A stretch of DNA of 64,000 bases. Source: an uncultured Brevibacillus sp. (GTDB lineage Bacteria > Bacillota > Bacilli > Brevibacillales > Brevibacillaceae). The notes below the pieces were generated by a model. It was not told the DNA's origin and searched no databases. It saw only the letters and a list, made by a program, of their open reading frames with translations. The stretch covers positions 301,484-365,483 of the forward strand of contig NZ_CANMZW010000003.1 of NCBI RefSeq assembly GCF_947502445.1, given 5' to 3'. Positions 28,759 through 36,579 of this stretch are shown here, piece by piece. Position 1 is the first letter of the stretch; the number at the start of each line of letters is the position of its first letter. The position numbers and the translations under genes are program-made.

Positions 28759-30498
28759 GTGGCTTTTGATGGCGTAGTAACCCGTGCTGTAGCCCGGGAG
28801 TTACATAAGCTGGTGGGTGGACGAATTTCCAAAATCCATCAACCCCACCACAGTGATATTGTGATGCAAGTACGAACACAAGGAGAAACAGTGAAATTGC
28901 TGCTCTCCGCAAATCCTACCTACCCTCGTCTCCACATCACAACAGAGGAGTTCTCCAATCCGTTGGAAGCACCGATGTTTTGCATGCTGTTGCGCAAGCA
29001 TTGCGAAGGTGGAATGATTGAATCGATTTCACAAGTGGATATGGAGAGAATTATCCATATCGATGTGCGCACGCGGGATGAGCTCGGTGATACAGCAGTC
29101 AGACGTATTATTATGGAAATCATGGGCAAGCACAGCAACATCATATTAATTGACCCTGCGACTGGGATCATTCTGGACAGTGCCATGCATGTCACGCTTG
29201 CCATTAGCCAATATCGGCAAGTAACACCGGGGCGTCCCTATGTATCTCCTCCAAGCCAGGACAAAAATGATCCACTTGCTGCGAGTCAGCAGGATTTCAT
29301 ATCATCGATTGACTGGAATAGTGGCCGCCTGGACAAGCAGATCGTCGATGCCTATACAGGGATCAGCCCTCTCCTCGCCAAAGAAATTCTTCATCGTGCC
29401 GGTCTGGCCAATCGTGAGACGCTGTGGGCAGCCTTTTCAGAGGTCATGGATGCATTCAAACAGCAAGTTTATGTGCCGAACATCGTTGAAACGAAGGACA
29501 AGGCTTATTTTCATGTCGCGGAGCTGACCCACCTTCAAGCAGAGTCCATCACGCCTTTCCCAACCACGCAAGCACTTCTCCAGGCCTACTATGAAGGAAA
29601 AGCGCTGCGCGATACGGTCAAGCAGCGAGCACATGACCTGATCCGTTTTGTCACCGGGGAACGGAACAAAAATGAGAAAAAGATTGAAAAACTGGAACAG
29701 ACGCTACAATACGCGCATGACGCCGAATTATTTCGCCTGTATGGTGAGCTGATTACAGCAAATATGCATCAGATGAAGCGCGGTGACAAAGAGCTTGTGA
29801 CAGTCAACTGGTATGACGAGACAGGCGGTACCGTAACCATTCCGCTAGATCCATTAAAGACACCGTCGGAAAATCTTCAGTCGTACTACAAGCGTTACAA
29901 CAAAGCTAAAAACAGTCTGCAAGTCGTTGGAGAACAAATTGAGCAGGCTAAAATGGAAATTTTGTATTTGGATGGCTTGCTGGTTCAGCTCGCCCACGCC
30001 AGCCTAAAAGAAGCCGAAGAAATTCGCGAAGAGCTGGTCGAGCAAGGATATGTACGTGACCGTAAAAAACGCGGCCCGCGCAAGAAAAAAGAGACCAGAC
30101 CAGAGCTGGAGGTTTATTTTTCAACCGATGGTACCGAAATTCTCGTCGGAAAAAATAACAAGCAGAACGAGTATCTAACCAATAAGCTCGCTTCCGCTCA
30201 CGACACATGGCTCCATACAAAGGATATTCCGGGGTCACACGTTGTCATTCGCGCCCGAGCGTTTACTGATGAAACATTGCTCGAAGCAGCTACGCTCGCT
30301 GCTTACTTCAGTCGTGCCAAACAAGGCAGTCAAATTCCTGTCGACTACACGCTGATCAAGCATGTAAAAAAACCAAGTGGTGCAAAGCCCGGTTATGTCA
30401 TATATGAGCAGCAGCGCACACTATTTGTCACCCCGCAGGAAAGTCTCATTCGCCAACTGAAATTGAATGCGCCATCCACGCATAGCGAAACTACCTAA
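28759..30498 (+). CDS. rqcH: Ribosome quality control protein RqcH (NFACT/FbpA family)
   Basis: 579 residues with a GTG start 7 nt after AGGTG. The NFACT-N domain carries FDGVVTRAVARELHKLVGGRI and the DxR-type motif region; helix-hairpin-helix and long coiled-coil segments follow (about 180-440). The C-terminal NFACT-R domain has DTWLHTKDIPGSHVVIR near 487 and KPGYVIYEQQRT. RqcH binds obstructed 50S subunits and adds C-terminal alanine tails. It is divergent from yicC. Confidence 0.95.
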   Translation: MAFDGVVTRAVARELHKLVGGRISKIHQPHHSDIVMQVRTQGETVKLLLSANPTYPRLHITTEEFSNPLEAPMFCMLLRKHCEGGMIESISQVDMERIIHIDVRTRDELGDTAVRRIIMEIMGKHSNIILIDPATGIILDSAMHVTLAISQYRQVTPGRPYVSPPSQDKNDPLAASQQDFISSIDWNSGRLDKQIVDAYTGISPLLAKEILHRAGLANRETLWAAFSEVMDAFKQQVYVPNIVETKDKAYFHVAELTHLQAESITPFPTTQALLQAYYEGKALRDTVKQRAHDLIRFVTGERNKNEKKIEKLEQTLQYAHDAELFRLYGELITANMHQMKRGDKELVTVNWYDETGGTVTIPLDPLKTPSENLQSYYKRYNKAKNSLQVVGEQIEQAKMEILYLDGLLVQLAHASLKEAEEIREELVEQGYVRDRKKRGPRKKKETRPELEVYFSTDGTEILVGKNNKQNEYLTNKLASAHDTWLHTKDIPGSHVVIRARAFTDETLLEAATLAAYFSRAKQGSQIPVDYTLIKHVKKPSGAKPGYVIYEQQRTLFVTPQESLIRQLKLNAPSTHSETT

Positions 30499-30534
30499 GT
30501 TCATACTAAGAGCATGAAAGGGGGTGTCCGTTCC

Positions 30535-30879
30535 TTGCACATCTTACTCAAGCTCTTAGTGAATGGAATCATAGCGGTTCCGGGGCTTTTGTGGTCTGGA
30601 ACGTCTTTTGCGTTTGCCTTGCTGACAAGCATCATTGGCAGCTTGCTCGCTTACGCATTGGTTGATGCCTTTATCCTGCCGCGAACGAACAACACATTTG
30701 CTAGCACAGCTGATTTCTTGTTCGTGTTTGCATTCTTTTGGGCAAGCAGCTCTGCATTTGCCCAGTCCTATGTATTATCTGGCTTGTTGTTGACGGCGTT
30801 CGTCATTACAGTGGTTGAATACTTTTACCACAGCTACCTGCAGCATCGTGGGGTGCATCACTCCAAGCATCCGGGTTAA
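30535..30879 (+). CDS. DUF2512-like small membrane protein
   Basis: I choose the TTG at 30535 (8 nt after AAAGGGGGTG), giving 114 residues; an in-frame ATG at 30514 has no RBS. Four hydrophobic helices are spaced along the protein and the tail is His-rich (HSYLQHRGVHHSKH). This fits the YndM/DUF2512 family found in spore formers, with no known biochemical role. The gene follows rqcH by about 36 nt and may be cotranscribed. Confidence 0.75.
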   Translation: MHILLKLLVNGIIAVPGLLWSGTSFAFALLTSIIGSLLAYALVDAFILPRTNNTFASTADFLFVFAFFWASSSAFAQSYVLSGLLLTAFVITVVEYFYHSYLQHRGVHHSKHPG

Positions 30880-30912
30880 TGATCAATTTTCTATTTTGGA
30901 AGGGGGATCAGG

Positions 30913-31392
30913 ATGAACGTCATCGGCATCATCCAGACCGATTTAAATGAATTCAGCGTGTTGTTCGACCAAGATCAGGGCGGTGGGCAAAACGGGCAGG
31001 GAGGGCAAGGAAGTAATGCTGGGCAAAGTCAGAATCAAAGCCACAGTCAAGGCGGACAAGATTCTGGGGACAGCGACTCCATGTTTCTCAGCTTTTTAGA
31101 TGAGCAGCCTAGCTCCAACGAAGGCAATAGTAACAGTGCCCAAGGTGGACAAGGCGGGCAGGGTGGCCAGCAAAACGGCCCGCAAGAAATGACGGTCCGT
31201 ATCAAAGGAATTCCGGAAGGACAAAAAGCGAATTTTTTGCAGATGTATCAAATCATTCAGGACGCCAAGGATTCTCAAACGTTGGAGCAATCATTGACAA
31301 TCGTAGGCCATGGTGATCAGCAGGACAGCCCCGGCGGACGGGATGCCAAACAAAATCAGGGCCAAGGTCACGGATCTGGAAATCAAAACTAA
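30913..31392 (+). CDS. Gly/Gln-rich low-complexity protein, unknown
   Basis: 159 residues. A short ordered start (MNVIGIIQTDLNEF) is followed by GGQNGQGGQGS-type repeats, a short acidic helix (about 57-65), a second Gly/Gln tract, then a single compact segment of about 50 residues (VRIKGIPEGQKANFLQ through LTIVGHG), and a final Gly/Gln tail. AGGGGG lies 7 nt before the ATG. It has no signal peptide. The composition suggests a disordered protein. I do not recognise a family. Confidence 0.65.
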   Translation: MNVIGIIQTDLNEFSVLFDQDQGGGQNGQGGQGSNAGQSQNQSHSQGGQDSGDSDSMFLSFLDEQPSSNEGNSNSAQGGQGGQGGQQNGPQEMTVRIKGIPEGQKANFLQMYQIIQDAKDSQTLEQSLTIVGHGDQQDSPGGRDAKQNQGQGHGSGNQN

Positions 31393-31410
31393 CCCCTCCC
31401 CAGCCCCACA

Positions 31411-31450
31411 AAAAAAACCACCTGGAATGAACTGTACTCCAGGTGGTTTT
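31411..31450. terminator. Bidirectional intrinsic terminator
   Basis: 10-bp stem ACCACCTGGA/TCCAGGTGGT with a 10-nt loop, A-run before and T-run after. It ends the Gly/Gln-rich gene. Confidence 0.85.
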
Positions 31451-31462
31451 GCCACATACCAT

Positions 31463-31572
31463 TAAGAAAACCTTTATCGATGCCTCCTCAAGAAGGAGCG
31501 ACCGCGTATTAGCGGAAGGTTTTCATGCGCTCCGGAATTCATAAGCGCAATGCTTATAAATTCCTATACGTT
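31463..31572 (+). repeat. 110-nt structured repeat, copy A
   Basis: This copy matches 39271-39380 over exactly 110 nt without gaps (93 identities by my count, about 85%). Conserved pairings are GGAGC/GCTCC, a CCGC/GCGG hairpin and GGAATT/AATTCC. Inside the last, the inner stem changes on both sides between copies (ATAAGC/GCTTAT here, AAGCG/CGCTT in copy B). This looks like a structured RNA rather than a protein gene. The family is unknown to me. Confidence 0.7.
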
Positions 31573-31790
31573 CAAAAGGCATGAATCTTCTTGAAAACAG
31601 CCAAGTCCCCGCTCTGCCGTTGACCTCATGTTTCTATAACCTGCGCTCACACAGGTGGGTGACCCTTTCGTGCTTCAGCCTTCCCATGCATCCATATGGA
31701 GGTGGGCCTGACATCTACAGCGAATTTCCGTCTCCCGAAAAACACGTATAAGGTTAGAAACATTTACGGCCTATCGTACATCGCAGGATC
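31573..31790 (+). ncRNA. Large structured RNA, HEARO/IscB omega-RNA-like, no nuclease gene
   Basis: About 220 nt without a gene. A long-range stem pairs 31628-31642 with 31751-31763 (ATGTTTCTATAACCT against AGGTTAGAAACAT, with a 2-nt bulge). Inside lie hairpins CCTG/CAGG (31640-31655), GGG/CCC (31657-31665) and CCCA/TGGG around a TCCATATGGA core. From memory, the blocks AGTCCCCG, CCTTTCGTGCTTCAGCC and GTCTCCCGAAAA resemble HEARO RNAs, the guide RNAs of IscB nucleases. No IscB ORF is in the window, so this would be an orphan. The family assignment is tentative. Confidence 0.4.
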
Positions 31791-31816
31791 TTGATATACA
31801 TACTCTATCACAAAAT

Positions 31817-33037
31817 TCATTCCTGCTCAACGGATAATCTTCCCGTTTTCGCAGAGGCACCAGGAATTACACCCAGCTTCACCAGACGCTGTAATCCGTC
31901 TTCTGACAGGTTTAGCTTCCGTTTTAACAGCTCATGTGTATGATCAGTACACCATGGTGGTGATTTGCGATCTCCCTCCGTATGAGTCTGTTTTTGCCTC
32001 GTCATATGCAATTCCCTTTTCTCCACAAGAGGCAGGGTATACGCAATTTCACGACTCGTTACATATGAGCTGTCCGCCCATCTATCCAGCTCTTCCACTG
32101 CTGTCAGGCAGCAATCCACCTCGCTTCCAAGCTCACTCCACTCCGCTTGGGTTCGTGTTAAGAACAATACTTTCATTTCCTCATAAATCTCAGGCTGTTG
32201 AATGATTGTCGCCACATGGTGCAGCTCCCAGTCTTCTCGACCGACTGCCCGGCAGAAATTGAGCCAAAATTTCTCTTCCAGAGCAGCAAGAGCTACGTAA
32301 TGACCGTCCGAGGTTTCGAATACATGATAGGCTAACCTCCCCTGCCTATTGGATTGATCCCAAACCATTTCTTTATAGTTAGAAAAGATCGCGAACAGGC
32401 CCATCCAGGATGAAAAAAGATCAGCGGATGCGACATCGAGGTAGGCTCCCCGCCCAGTCCGTAATCGCTGTACAAGTGCCGCACATATTTGTTCACTCGC
32501 GTATAGCCCGAGAGCGAAATCGGTTATCGGCGCATCTGTGATGACAGGAACGCCAGCTACGTCTCTAATCGTGGAAAGAAAGCCGCTGACTGCTTGAACA
32601 TTCAGGTCCTGTCCCCCTAGCTGAGAAAGCTCACCACTCTGTCCATAACCGGTAACCGAGCAATAAATAACCGCAGGATGGACAGCCCATAAGCTGTCAT
32701 AATCAAGCCCCAGATGTCGTAAGACTCCAGGGCGATAGCTCTCTACGACGACATCAGCCTGTTTGGCCAAAGCAAATGCGAGGGCTTTCCCTTCGTCCGT
32801 CCGTAAATTTAAGGATATGCTTTTATGATTCCGATGCGAGCGCAGGTAAAATCCTTCCTGTCCTTTGGCCTCTCTATTCGTGGTATCGACAGATCTTCCC
32901 TGGTCATAGTCAGGAAAAGTCTCTACCTCAATGACCTCCGCCCCTAAATCAGCGAGCCTCATCGTACAAATAGGCCCAGGAAGATGGCGTGAAAAATCGA
33001 CGACCGTAACACCCGTAAGCATGCCAGGACACCCCAT
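31817..33037 (-). CDS. CaiB/BaiF family CoA-transferase
   Basis: 406 residues, family III CoA-transferase. It starts with LTGVTVVDFSRHLPGPICTMRLADLGAEVIEVE, has the NHKSISLNLRTDEGKALAF and DVVVESYRPGVL motifs, and a candidate catalytic Asp in VITDAPITDF near residue 168. Members move CoA between carboxylic acids such as succinate, carnitine or oxalate. The usual acyl-CoA dehydrogenase or synthetase partners are not adjacent, so the substrate is open. It is monocistronic. Confidence 0.88.
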   Translation of the reverse strand: MGCPGMLTGVTVVDFSRHLPGPICTMRLADLGAEVIEVETFPDYDQGRSVDTTNREAKGQEGFYLRSHRNHKSISLNLRTDEGKALAFALAKQADVVVESYRPGVLRHLGLDYDSLWAVHPAVIYCSVTGYGQSGELSQLGGQDLNVQAVSGFLSTIRDVAGVPVITDAPITDFALGLYASEQICAALVQRLRTGRGAYLDVASADLFSSWMGLFAIFSNYKEMVWDQSNRQGRLAYHVFETSDGHYVALAALEEKFWLNFCRAVGREDWELHHVATIIQQPEIYEEMKVLFLTRTQAEWSELGSEVDCCLTAVEELDRWADSSYVTSREIAYTLPLVEKRELHMTRQKQTHTEGDRKSPPWCTDHTHELLKRKLNLSEDGLQRLVKLGVIPGASAKTGRLSVEQE

Positions 33038-33119
33038 TTCACCGATTTACCCTACTCCTTCGTATTTCGAGATCAAGCAGTTTGCTTCCTTCTTTTGCAA
33101 GAACATTCAAACAAATAGA

Positions 33120-33142
33120 AACCATTCCTGGATGGAATGGTT
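33120..33142 (-). terminator. Hairpin after the DUF4870 gene
   Basis: Stem ACCATTCC/GGAATGGT with a 5-nt loop, followed on the minus strand by a broken T-tract (TTTCTATTTGTTT). It lies 16 nt after the DUF4870 stop. Confidence 0.65.
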
Positions 33143-33157
33143 GTCAGTCGCGCTTAT

Positions 33158-33508
33158 TCACTTAATAAAGCGGAAAATCAGTGGATACTGAAACGCTTTC
33201 CCCTCATTCGTCTTCACTGCTGCCATGACGACCAATATAATCCAAAATAAGAACAAAGCGATCAACAATAATGCTCCGATAAAAATAACGAGCAAAAGAC
33301 TTGAAATCGCTGCGTAAATCGTAACGGAGATGTTAAAGTTCAGAGCTTCTTTTCCGTGTGCGTCAAAAAAGGCCCCTTCCTCACGCTTTACTAGCCAGAC
33401 AATCAGCGGACCGAGCACATTGCCAAGCGGAATGATGAATCCGATGAGGGATGACAAATGTACGATTACAGCCCACATACGCTCCTCTTTTCCAGACAGA
33501 TAACTCAT
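33158..33508 (-). CDS. DUF4870 domain membrane protein
   Basis: 116 residues starting MSYLSGKEERMWAVIVHLSSLIGF. Three hydrophobic helices occur (about 11-35, 58-75, 79-100). The motif GPLIVWLVKREEGAFFDAHGKEALNFNIS is the DUF4870/Tic20-like signature. Function is unknown in bacteria. A strong AGGAGG RBS precedes it. Confidence 0.9.
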   Translation of the reverse strand: MSYLSGKEERMWAVIVHLSSLIGFIIPLGNVLGPLIVWLVKREEGAFFDAHGKEALNFNISVTIYAAISSLLLVIFIGALLLIALFLFWIILVVMAAVKTNEGKAFQYPLIFRFIK

Positions 33509-33576
33509 TATGATTCCTCCTACAATCTGATTATTTTTAGTCTACGACGAAATTGCAGCAAAGTTGCGAAAAAACG

Positions 33577-33605
33577 AAAAAAGCGCCCTGAAAGGCGCTT
33601 TTTCG
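33577..33605 (-). terminator. Intrinsic terminator after the Cys/His/Gly-rich gene
   Basis: AGCGCC/GGCGCT stem with a 6-nt loop and A/T runs on both sides. It can also serve in the other direction. Confidence 0.85.
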
Positions 33606-33608
33606 CTA

Positions 33609-33857
33609 TTAGTATTTACCACCCATAGAGGACCCACCATAACCGCCGTAACCACCCATGGAGGACCCACCGTAACCGCCGTAACCGTGGTCACATCCTC
33701 CATGACCATGACCATGACCATGCCCGCAGCTTCCGTGACCGCTCTTGCACTCCATTTTGTAGTATGGCTTATAGTAGCAATGTTTTTTGTAATATTTCTT
33801 CTTGCAGCACTTCTTGTAGTAGCATTTGCAATGTGACTTTCTGCATCCGCAACTCAT
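33609..33857 (-). CDS. Cys/His/Tyr/Gly-rich small protein, possible spore coat or metal-binding protein
   Basis: 82 residues with two halves. Residues 2-42 are dense in Cys, Lys and Tyr (MSCGCRKSHCKCYYKK, then KKHCYYKPYYK). Residues 43-82 hold a GHGHGHG His/Gly tract and two copies of GGYGGSSMGG. GGGGTGAGG lies just before the ATG. The composition is like small spore coat or cross-linked outer-layer proteins of Bacillales. Metal binding by the HGHGHG tract is also possible. There is no family assignment; both ideas are inference. Confidence 0.7.
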   Translation of the reverse strand: MSCGCRKSHCKCYYKKCCKKKYYKKHCYYKPYYKMECKSGHGSCGHGHGHGHGGCDHGYGGYGGSSMGGYGGYGGSSMGGKY

Positions 33858-34037
33858 TGAACCTCACCCCCTCTTGATCGGTACATCTACAAGGTATGTA
33901 GGTGATGGTTCATTGGCACGGGGCTCGCGTCTATTCTGGTGGGAAAATCAGCGTTTGTCACGGTTTTTCCAGCATGAAGCTTATCCACTTACGAAATACT
34001 AAGCTTCGATATAACAAAGCTTGAAGGAGGAGTCCTT

Positions 34038-34208
34038 ATGGGAGAACACAGCCGTTTTCGCGAAGGTCAAAAATCTCCAAAAAACGCTGTATACATGGAA
34101 ATCGGTGAGTCAGGAGCAGGGGTACAGGACCCGATGATCATCGAGCTTGCCAAAGGAGAAAAGTTCCCGGCGACCCGCAACAAAAACCGGGTATGGACAC
34201 AAAAGTAG
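34038..34208 (+). CDS. YjzC family small protein
   Basis: 56 residues starting MGEHSRFREGQKSPKNAVYMEIGE and ending RVWTQK, preceded by GAAGGAGGAG at 7 nt. It resembles B. subtilis YjzC in both length and sequence (RFxxGQKxPNNGVYxEIGE). The family is uncharacterised and found in Bacillales. It has its own terminator. Confidence 0.88.
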   Translation: MGEHSRFREGQKSPKNAVYMEIGESGAGVQDPMIIELAKGEKFPATRNKNRVWTQK

Positions 34209-34219
34209 TGAAATGGCAA

Positions 34220-34263
34220 AGAACCAACCTTTCGTACCTGCTACGAGGGTTGGTTCTTTTTTC
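34220..34263 (+). terminator. Intrinsic terminator after the yjzC-like gene
   Basis: 10-bp stem AGAACCAACC/GGTTGGTTCT extended by TCGTA/TACGA, followed by TTTTTT. Confidence 0.9.
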
Positions 34264-34518
34264 TTACTGATCGTTTTCGTCCTCTTCGTCTTCTTCATCC
34301 TCGAAGTCTTCCTCATCGCCGCTCACGTAGATGATCGTAACCCCAAGGCTCTCCAACAGCTGGATGACTTCCCCGTTTAATTCCTGATCCATTAAAAGTC
34401 CCAGACTTTCTACAAGCTCCAGCTCCTCCAATTCACCATTCTCGGCGTCTTCGATTAGCTCTATAATTTCTGTCATTCGCTTGTTTTCCAATACTGCCAT
34501 CAGTTCTTCTCTCGTCAT
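34264..34518 (-). CDS. Small acidic protein resembling sigma-70 region 1.1
   Basis: 84 residues, strongly acidic, ending in a DEEDFEDEEDEEDENDQ tail. The middle (GLLMDQELNGEVIQLLESLGVTIIYV, about 41-66) reads like the helix-helix-strand of sigma-70 region 1.1, which normally ends in an acidic stretch. No sigma regions 2-4 follow: the frame simply stops. AGGTG lies about 11 nt before the ATG. Function unknown; a nucleic-acid-mimic or RNA-polymerase-binding role is only a hypothesis. Confidence 0.7.
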   Translation of the reverse strand: MTREELMAVLENKRMTEIIELIEDAENGELEELELVESLGLLMDQELNGEVIQLLESLGVTIIYVSGDEEDFEDEEDEEDENDQ

Positions 34519-34605
34519 AAATGGTTTCGCACCTCATTTTCTCATCTCTTTGCTTTATAATAGTATATAACCTGACAGTTGAAAACCAAGCAATGAGGTG
34601 ACCCC

Positions 34606-35142
34606 ATGTATCCACAACCATACCTGGACTATTTGGTTCAGTTTCATGTTGAACGCGATTATTTTGAATGTCACGAAATTCTTGAAGAATATTGGAAAAG
34701 CGCTCCACCAAACGAACGCAAGCCAGTTTGGGTGGGGTTGATTCAAATTGCTGTAGGGCTTTATCACCAAAGACGCGGGAATCATAACGGAGCTATCAAA
34801 ATGCTCACAAGTGCGCTCGCTCTTGTAAATGAGCATCAAAGCGATATTCGTCAGCTTGGCTTGGATAGCGCTGTCCTAAATGAGCGGCTCGTTCAACGGC
34901 TTGAAGAACTGAAGCAAGGCAAGGCTTATCACAGCCTGTCCCTGCCTATTGCAGACAGCAGCTTGGAGCAAGCGTATGACGAAGCCTGCCTGCTCCGTAA
35001 CTCGCCAAAAGACACCCCGAGCAACATGGAGGATCTCTATTTACTAAACAAGCATACATTGCGTGATCGCAGCGATGTCTTTGCCGAAAGAAGCCGTCAG
35101 CTGCAAATTCGAGAGGAACGCCGAAAAAGCCAGGCCGACTAG
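34606..35142 (+). CDS. DUF309 domain protein
   Basis: 178 residues. The DUF309 signature is FHVERDYFECHEILEEYWK (about 14-32) followed by WVGLIQIAVGLYHQRRGNHNGAIKML (about 44-69), an all-helical fold. The family is widespread in Bacillus and cyanobacteria and has no proven reaction. ATGAGGTG precedes the ATG. Its last codon overlaps the convergent Tpt1-like gene by 4 nt. Confidence 0.9.
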   Translation: MYPQPYLDYLVQFHVERDYFECHEILEEYWKSAPPNERKPVWVGLIQIAVGLYHQRRGNHNGAIKMLTSALALVNEHQSDIRQLGLDSAVLNERLVQRLEELKQGKAYHSLSLPIADSSLEQAYDEACLLRNSPKDTPSNMEDLYLLNKHTLRDRSDVFAERSRQLQIREERRKSQAD

Positions 35143-35684
35143 TCTGTGTATGGCAATAAGTATGCTGGTGGAAGTGACTCGCACATAAAGTAGTGGTCGT
35201 TAACCTGATAAAAAGGTACGCCGGCTTCATGTGCCTCCTGCGCTTTCACGCTCAGAAGGGACAACGCGTCCACTGGCATACCGATATCTTTGGGGCTTCT
35301 CGCTAACTGAACAAACTCACTCGCGATGGGTAACAAGCCAGCAGAAAACACTTGCCGTACTAATTTGCGGTGAGTTCCGTAATAAAGCAGTTCAGGAGGA
35401 GCCATTTCTGTCAGCCTGCCGCGGCTTATGGCTGGCAGAAATCCAAAAGTTGCTCGTATTAAAGCGCCACCGTCCCACTCGATTTGCTTTCCGGGGTCAT
35501 TTTCTACGACCTGCCATAAATCGGAGCGACTTACCAGCGCACAGCCCCGGAGCGTTCGTAGGTAGGCGAGCATCGGCTCCACAGGTGTATATCCGTATGT
35601 ATCAAAATAAAGCTGAACGTGCTCATTATTTTGCCGAAGAATACTGAGTAATCGTTTGCGCAAGCGCAGCTCTTCCTCGTGCAC
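35139..35684 (-). CDS. Divergent Tpt1/KptA-like RNA 2'-phosphotransferase family protein
   Basis: I choose the GTG at 35684 (8 nt after AGGGGG, 181 residues); the ATG at 35690 is only 2 nt away from the same RBS. The second half follows the Tpt1/KptA layout: ALIRATFGF, PPELLYYGTHRKLVRQVFSAGLLP, then KAQEAHEAGVPFYQVNDHYFMC and LPPAYL. Classic KptA removes a splice-junction 2'-phosphate using NAD+. Here the GHS motif that carries the catalytic His is replaced, so that activity is doubtful. The N-terminal half is not recognised in detail. Confidence 0.7.
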   Translation of the reverse strand: MHEEELRLRKRLLSILRQNNEHVQLYFDTYGYTPVEPMLAYLRTLRGCALVSRSDLWQVVENDPGKQIEWDGGALIRATFGFLPAISRGRLTEMAPPELLYYGTHRKLVRQVFSAGLLPIASEFVQLARSPKDIGMPVDALSLLSVKAQEAHEAGVPFYQVNDHYFMCESLPPAYLLPYTD

Positions 35685-35729
35685 AGCCATAACCCCCTTT
35701 CTTTTCCCAAACAACACCAACAGCACCAC

Positions 35730-36410
35730 TCAGTAAATCCACAAGAGCACCGTCATCACAAGCCCTAAATCCGCCAAGATATGACTAAACCACGTCGAGT
35801 AAATCGCAGGAAACAAGCCTTTCATCCAGCCCCAAATCATTCCTGCACCAAAGACTAGGAAGGTGATCATTAGCCCTATCTTCAGTCCAAACATGACCGT
35901 TGCCACAATCAAGTGATAAAGCGTATAAAAAAAGCTGGATAAAATAATGGCCATCGTTTTTGACAATGACCGCTGCATCCGTTGCAAAACGAAGCCACGC
36001 CAAAACAATTCCTCCAGCAGCGAGTTCACAAAGACTAAATAAAAGCTGAACAGCCATATCCATCGATCATTGAGATCCCAATCGACTAGAATTCGTCGGA
36101 TGTTCTCGGATCTGCCCTCCGATTGCAGAAGAAGCCAAGCACCTGCAAGCACTCCTATGATTAAAAACAAGCCCAAGGCAAATCCGTAAAATGCCCCTCG
36201 CTTGTCAAACTGGCCCCATGCATGACTCCAGCTCTCCCGCAGCGTCCCCTCCCACCAGCCATGCAGAAAAGGGATGCATAAACAAACTAGCAAATGAAAC
36301 GACACAAACGTAACAAACAAACTGTGCCGTTCAACTAGTCCATAAAAAATCGCTAAGGTAGCTGCGAATCCATAGCCAATCAGTAAAAGTAACGACCGTT
36401 TTCGCGTCAT
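35730..36410 (-). CDS. CPBP family intramembrane glutamic endopeptidase
   Basis: The real start is the ATG at 36410 (226 residues, MTRKRSLLLL), 9 nt after AGGGAG; the open frame continues upstream to 36899 only as an antisense of the neighbouring gene. Seven or so hydrophobic helices occur. The CPBP/Abi motif is NSLLEELFWRGFVLQR near 148, with the HxxxA-type motif in LYHLIVA and a later SHILADLG. The family are membrane proteases related to type II CAAX proteases. It is divergent from the MFS gene. Confidence 0.9.
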   Translation of the reverse strand: MTRKRSLLLLIGYGFAATLAIFYGLVERHSLFVTFVSFHLLVCLCIPFLHGWWEGTLRESWSHAWGQFDKRGAFYGFALGLFLIIGVLAGAWLLLQSEGRSENIRRILVDWDLNDRWIWLFSFYLVFVNSLLEELFWRGFVLQRMQRSLSKTMAIILSSFFYTLYHLIVATVMFGLKIGLMITFLVFGAGMIWGWMKGLFPAIYSTWFSHILADLGLVMTVLLWIY

Positions 36411-36579
36411 ACGGATTAGCTCCCTCTTTTGCGTAATGGCCGCTTCGTATCGGTATAGGTTGTCCTTTATGAAAGCTGTGCATACCCACAAAGACAATAA
36501 ATATACAATTTTGGAGGGAGATGCTATACTGAGTGATACCTTTTGCTTAGCAAAAAAAATTTGATATGGAGTGGCTCTC

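Noticed and set aside
31573..31790. Group I or group II intron
   Set aside because: No P/Q/R/S core of group I and no domain V hairpin of group II is present.
33659..33730. Short direct repeats as a CRISPR array
   Set aside because: They are in-frame codon repeats of the Gly/Tyr/His-rich protein; no spacer structure exists.
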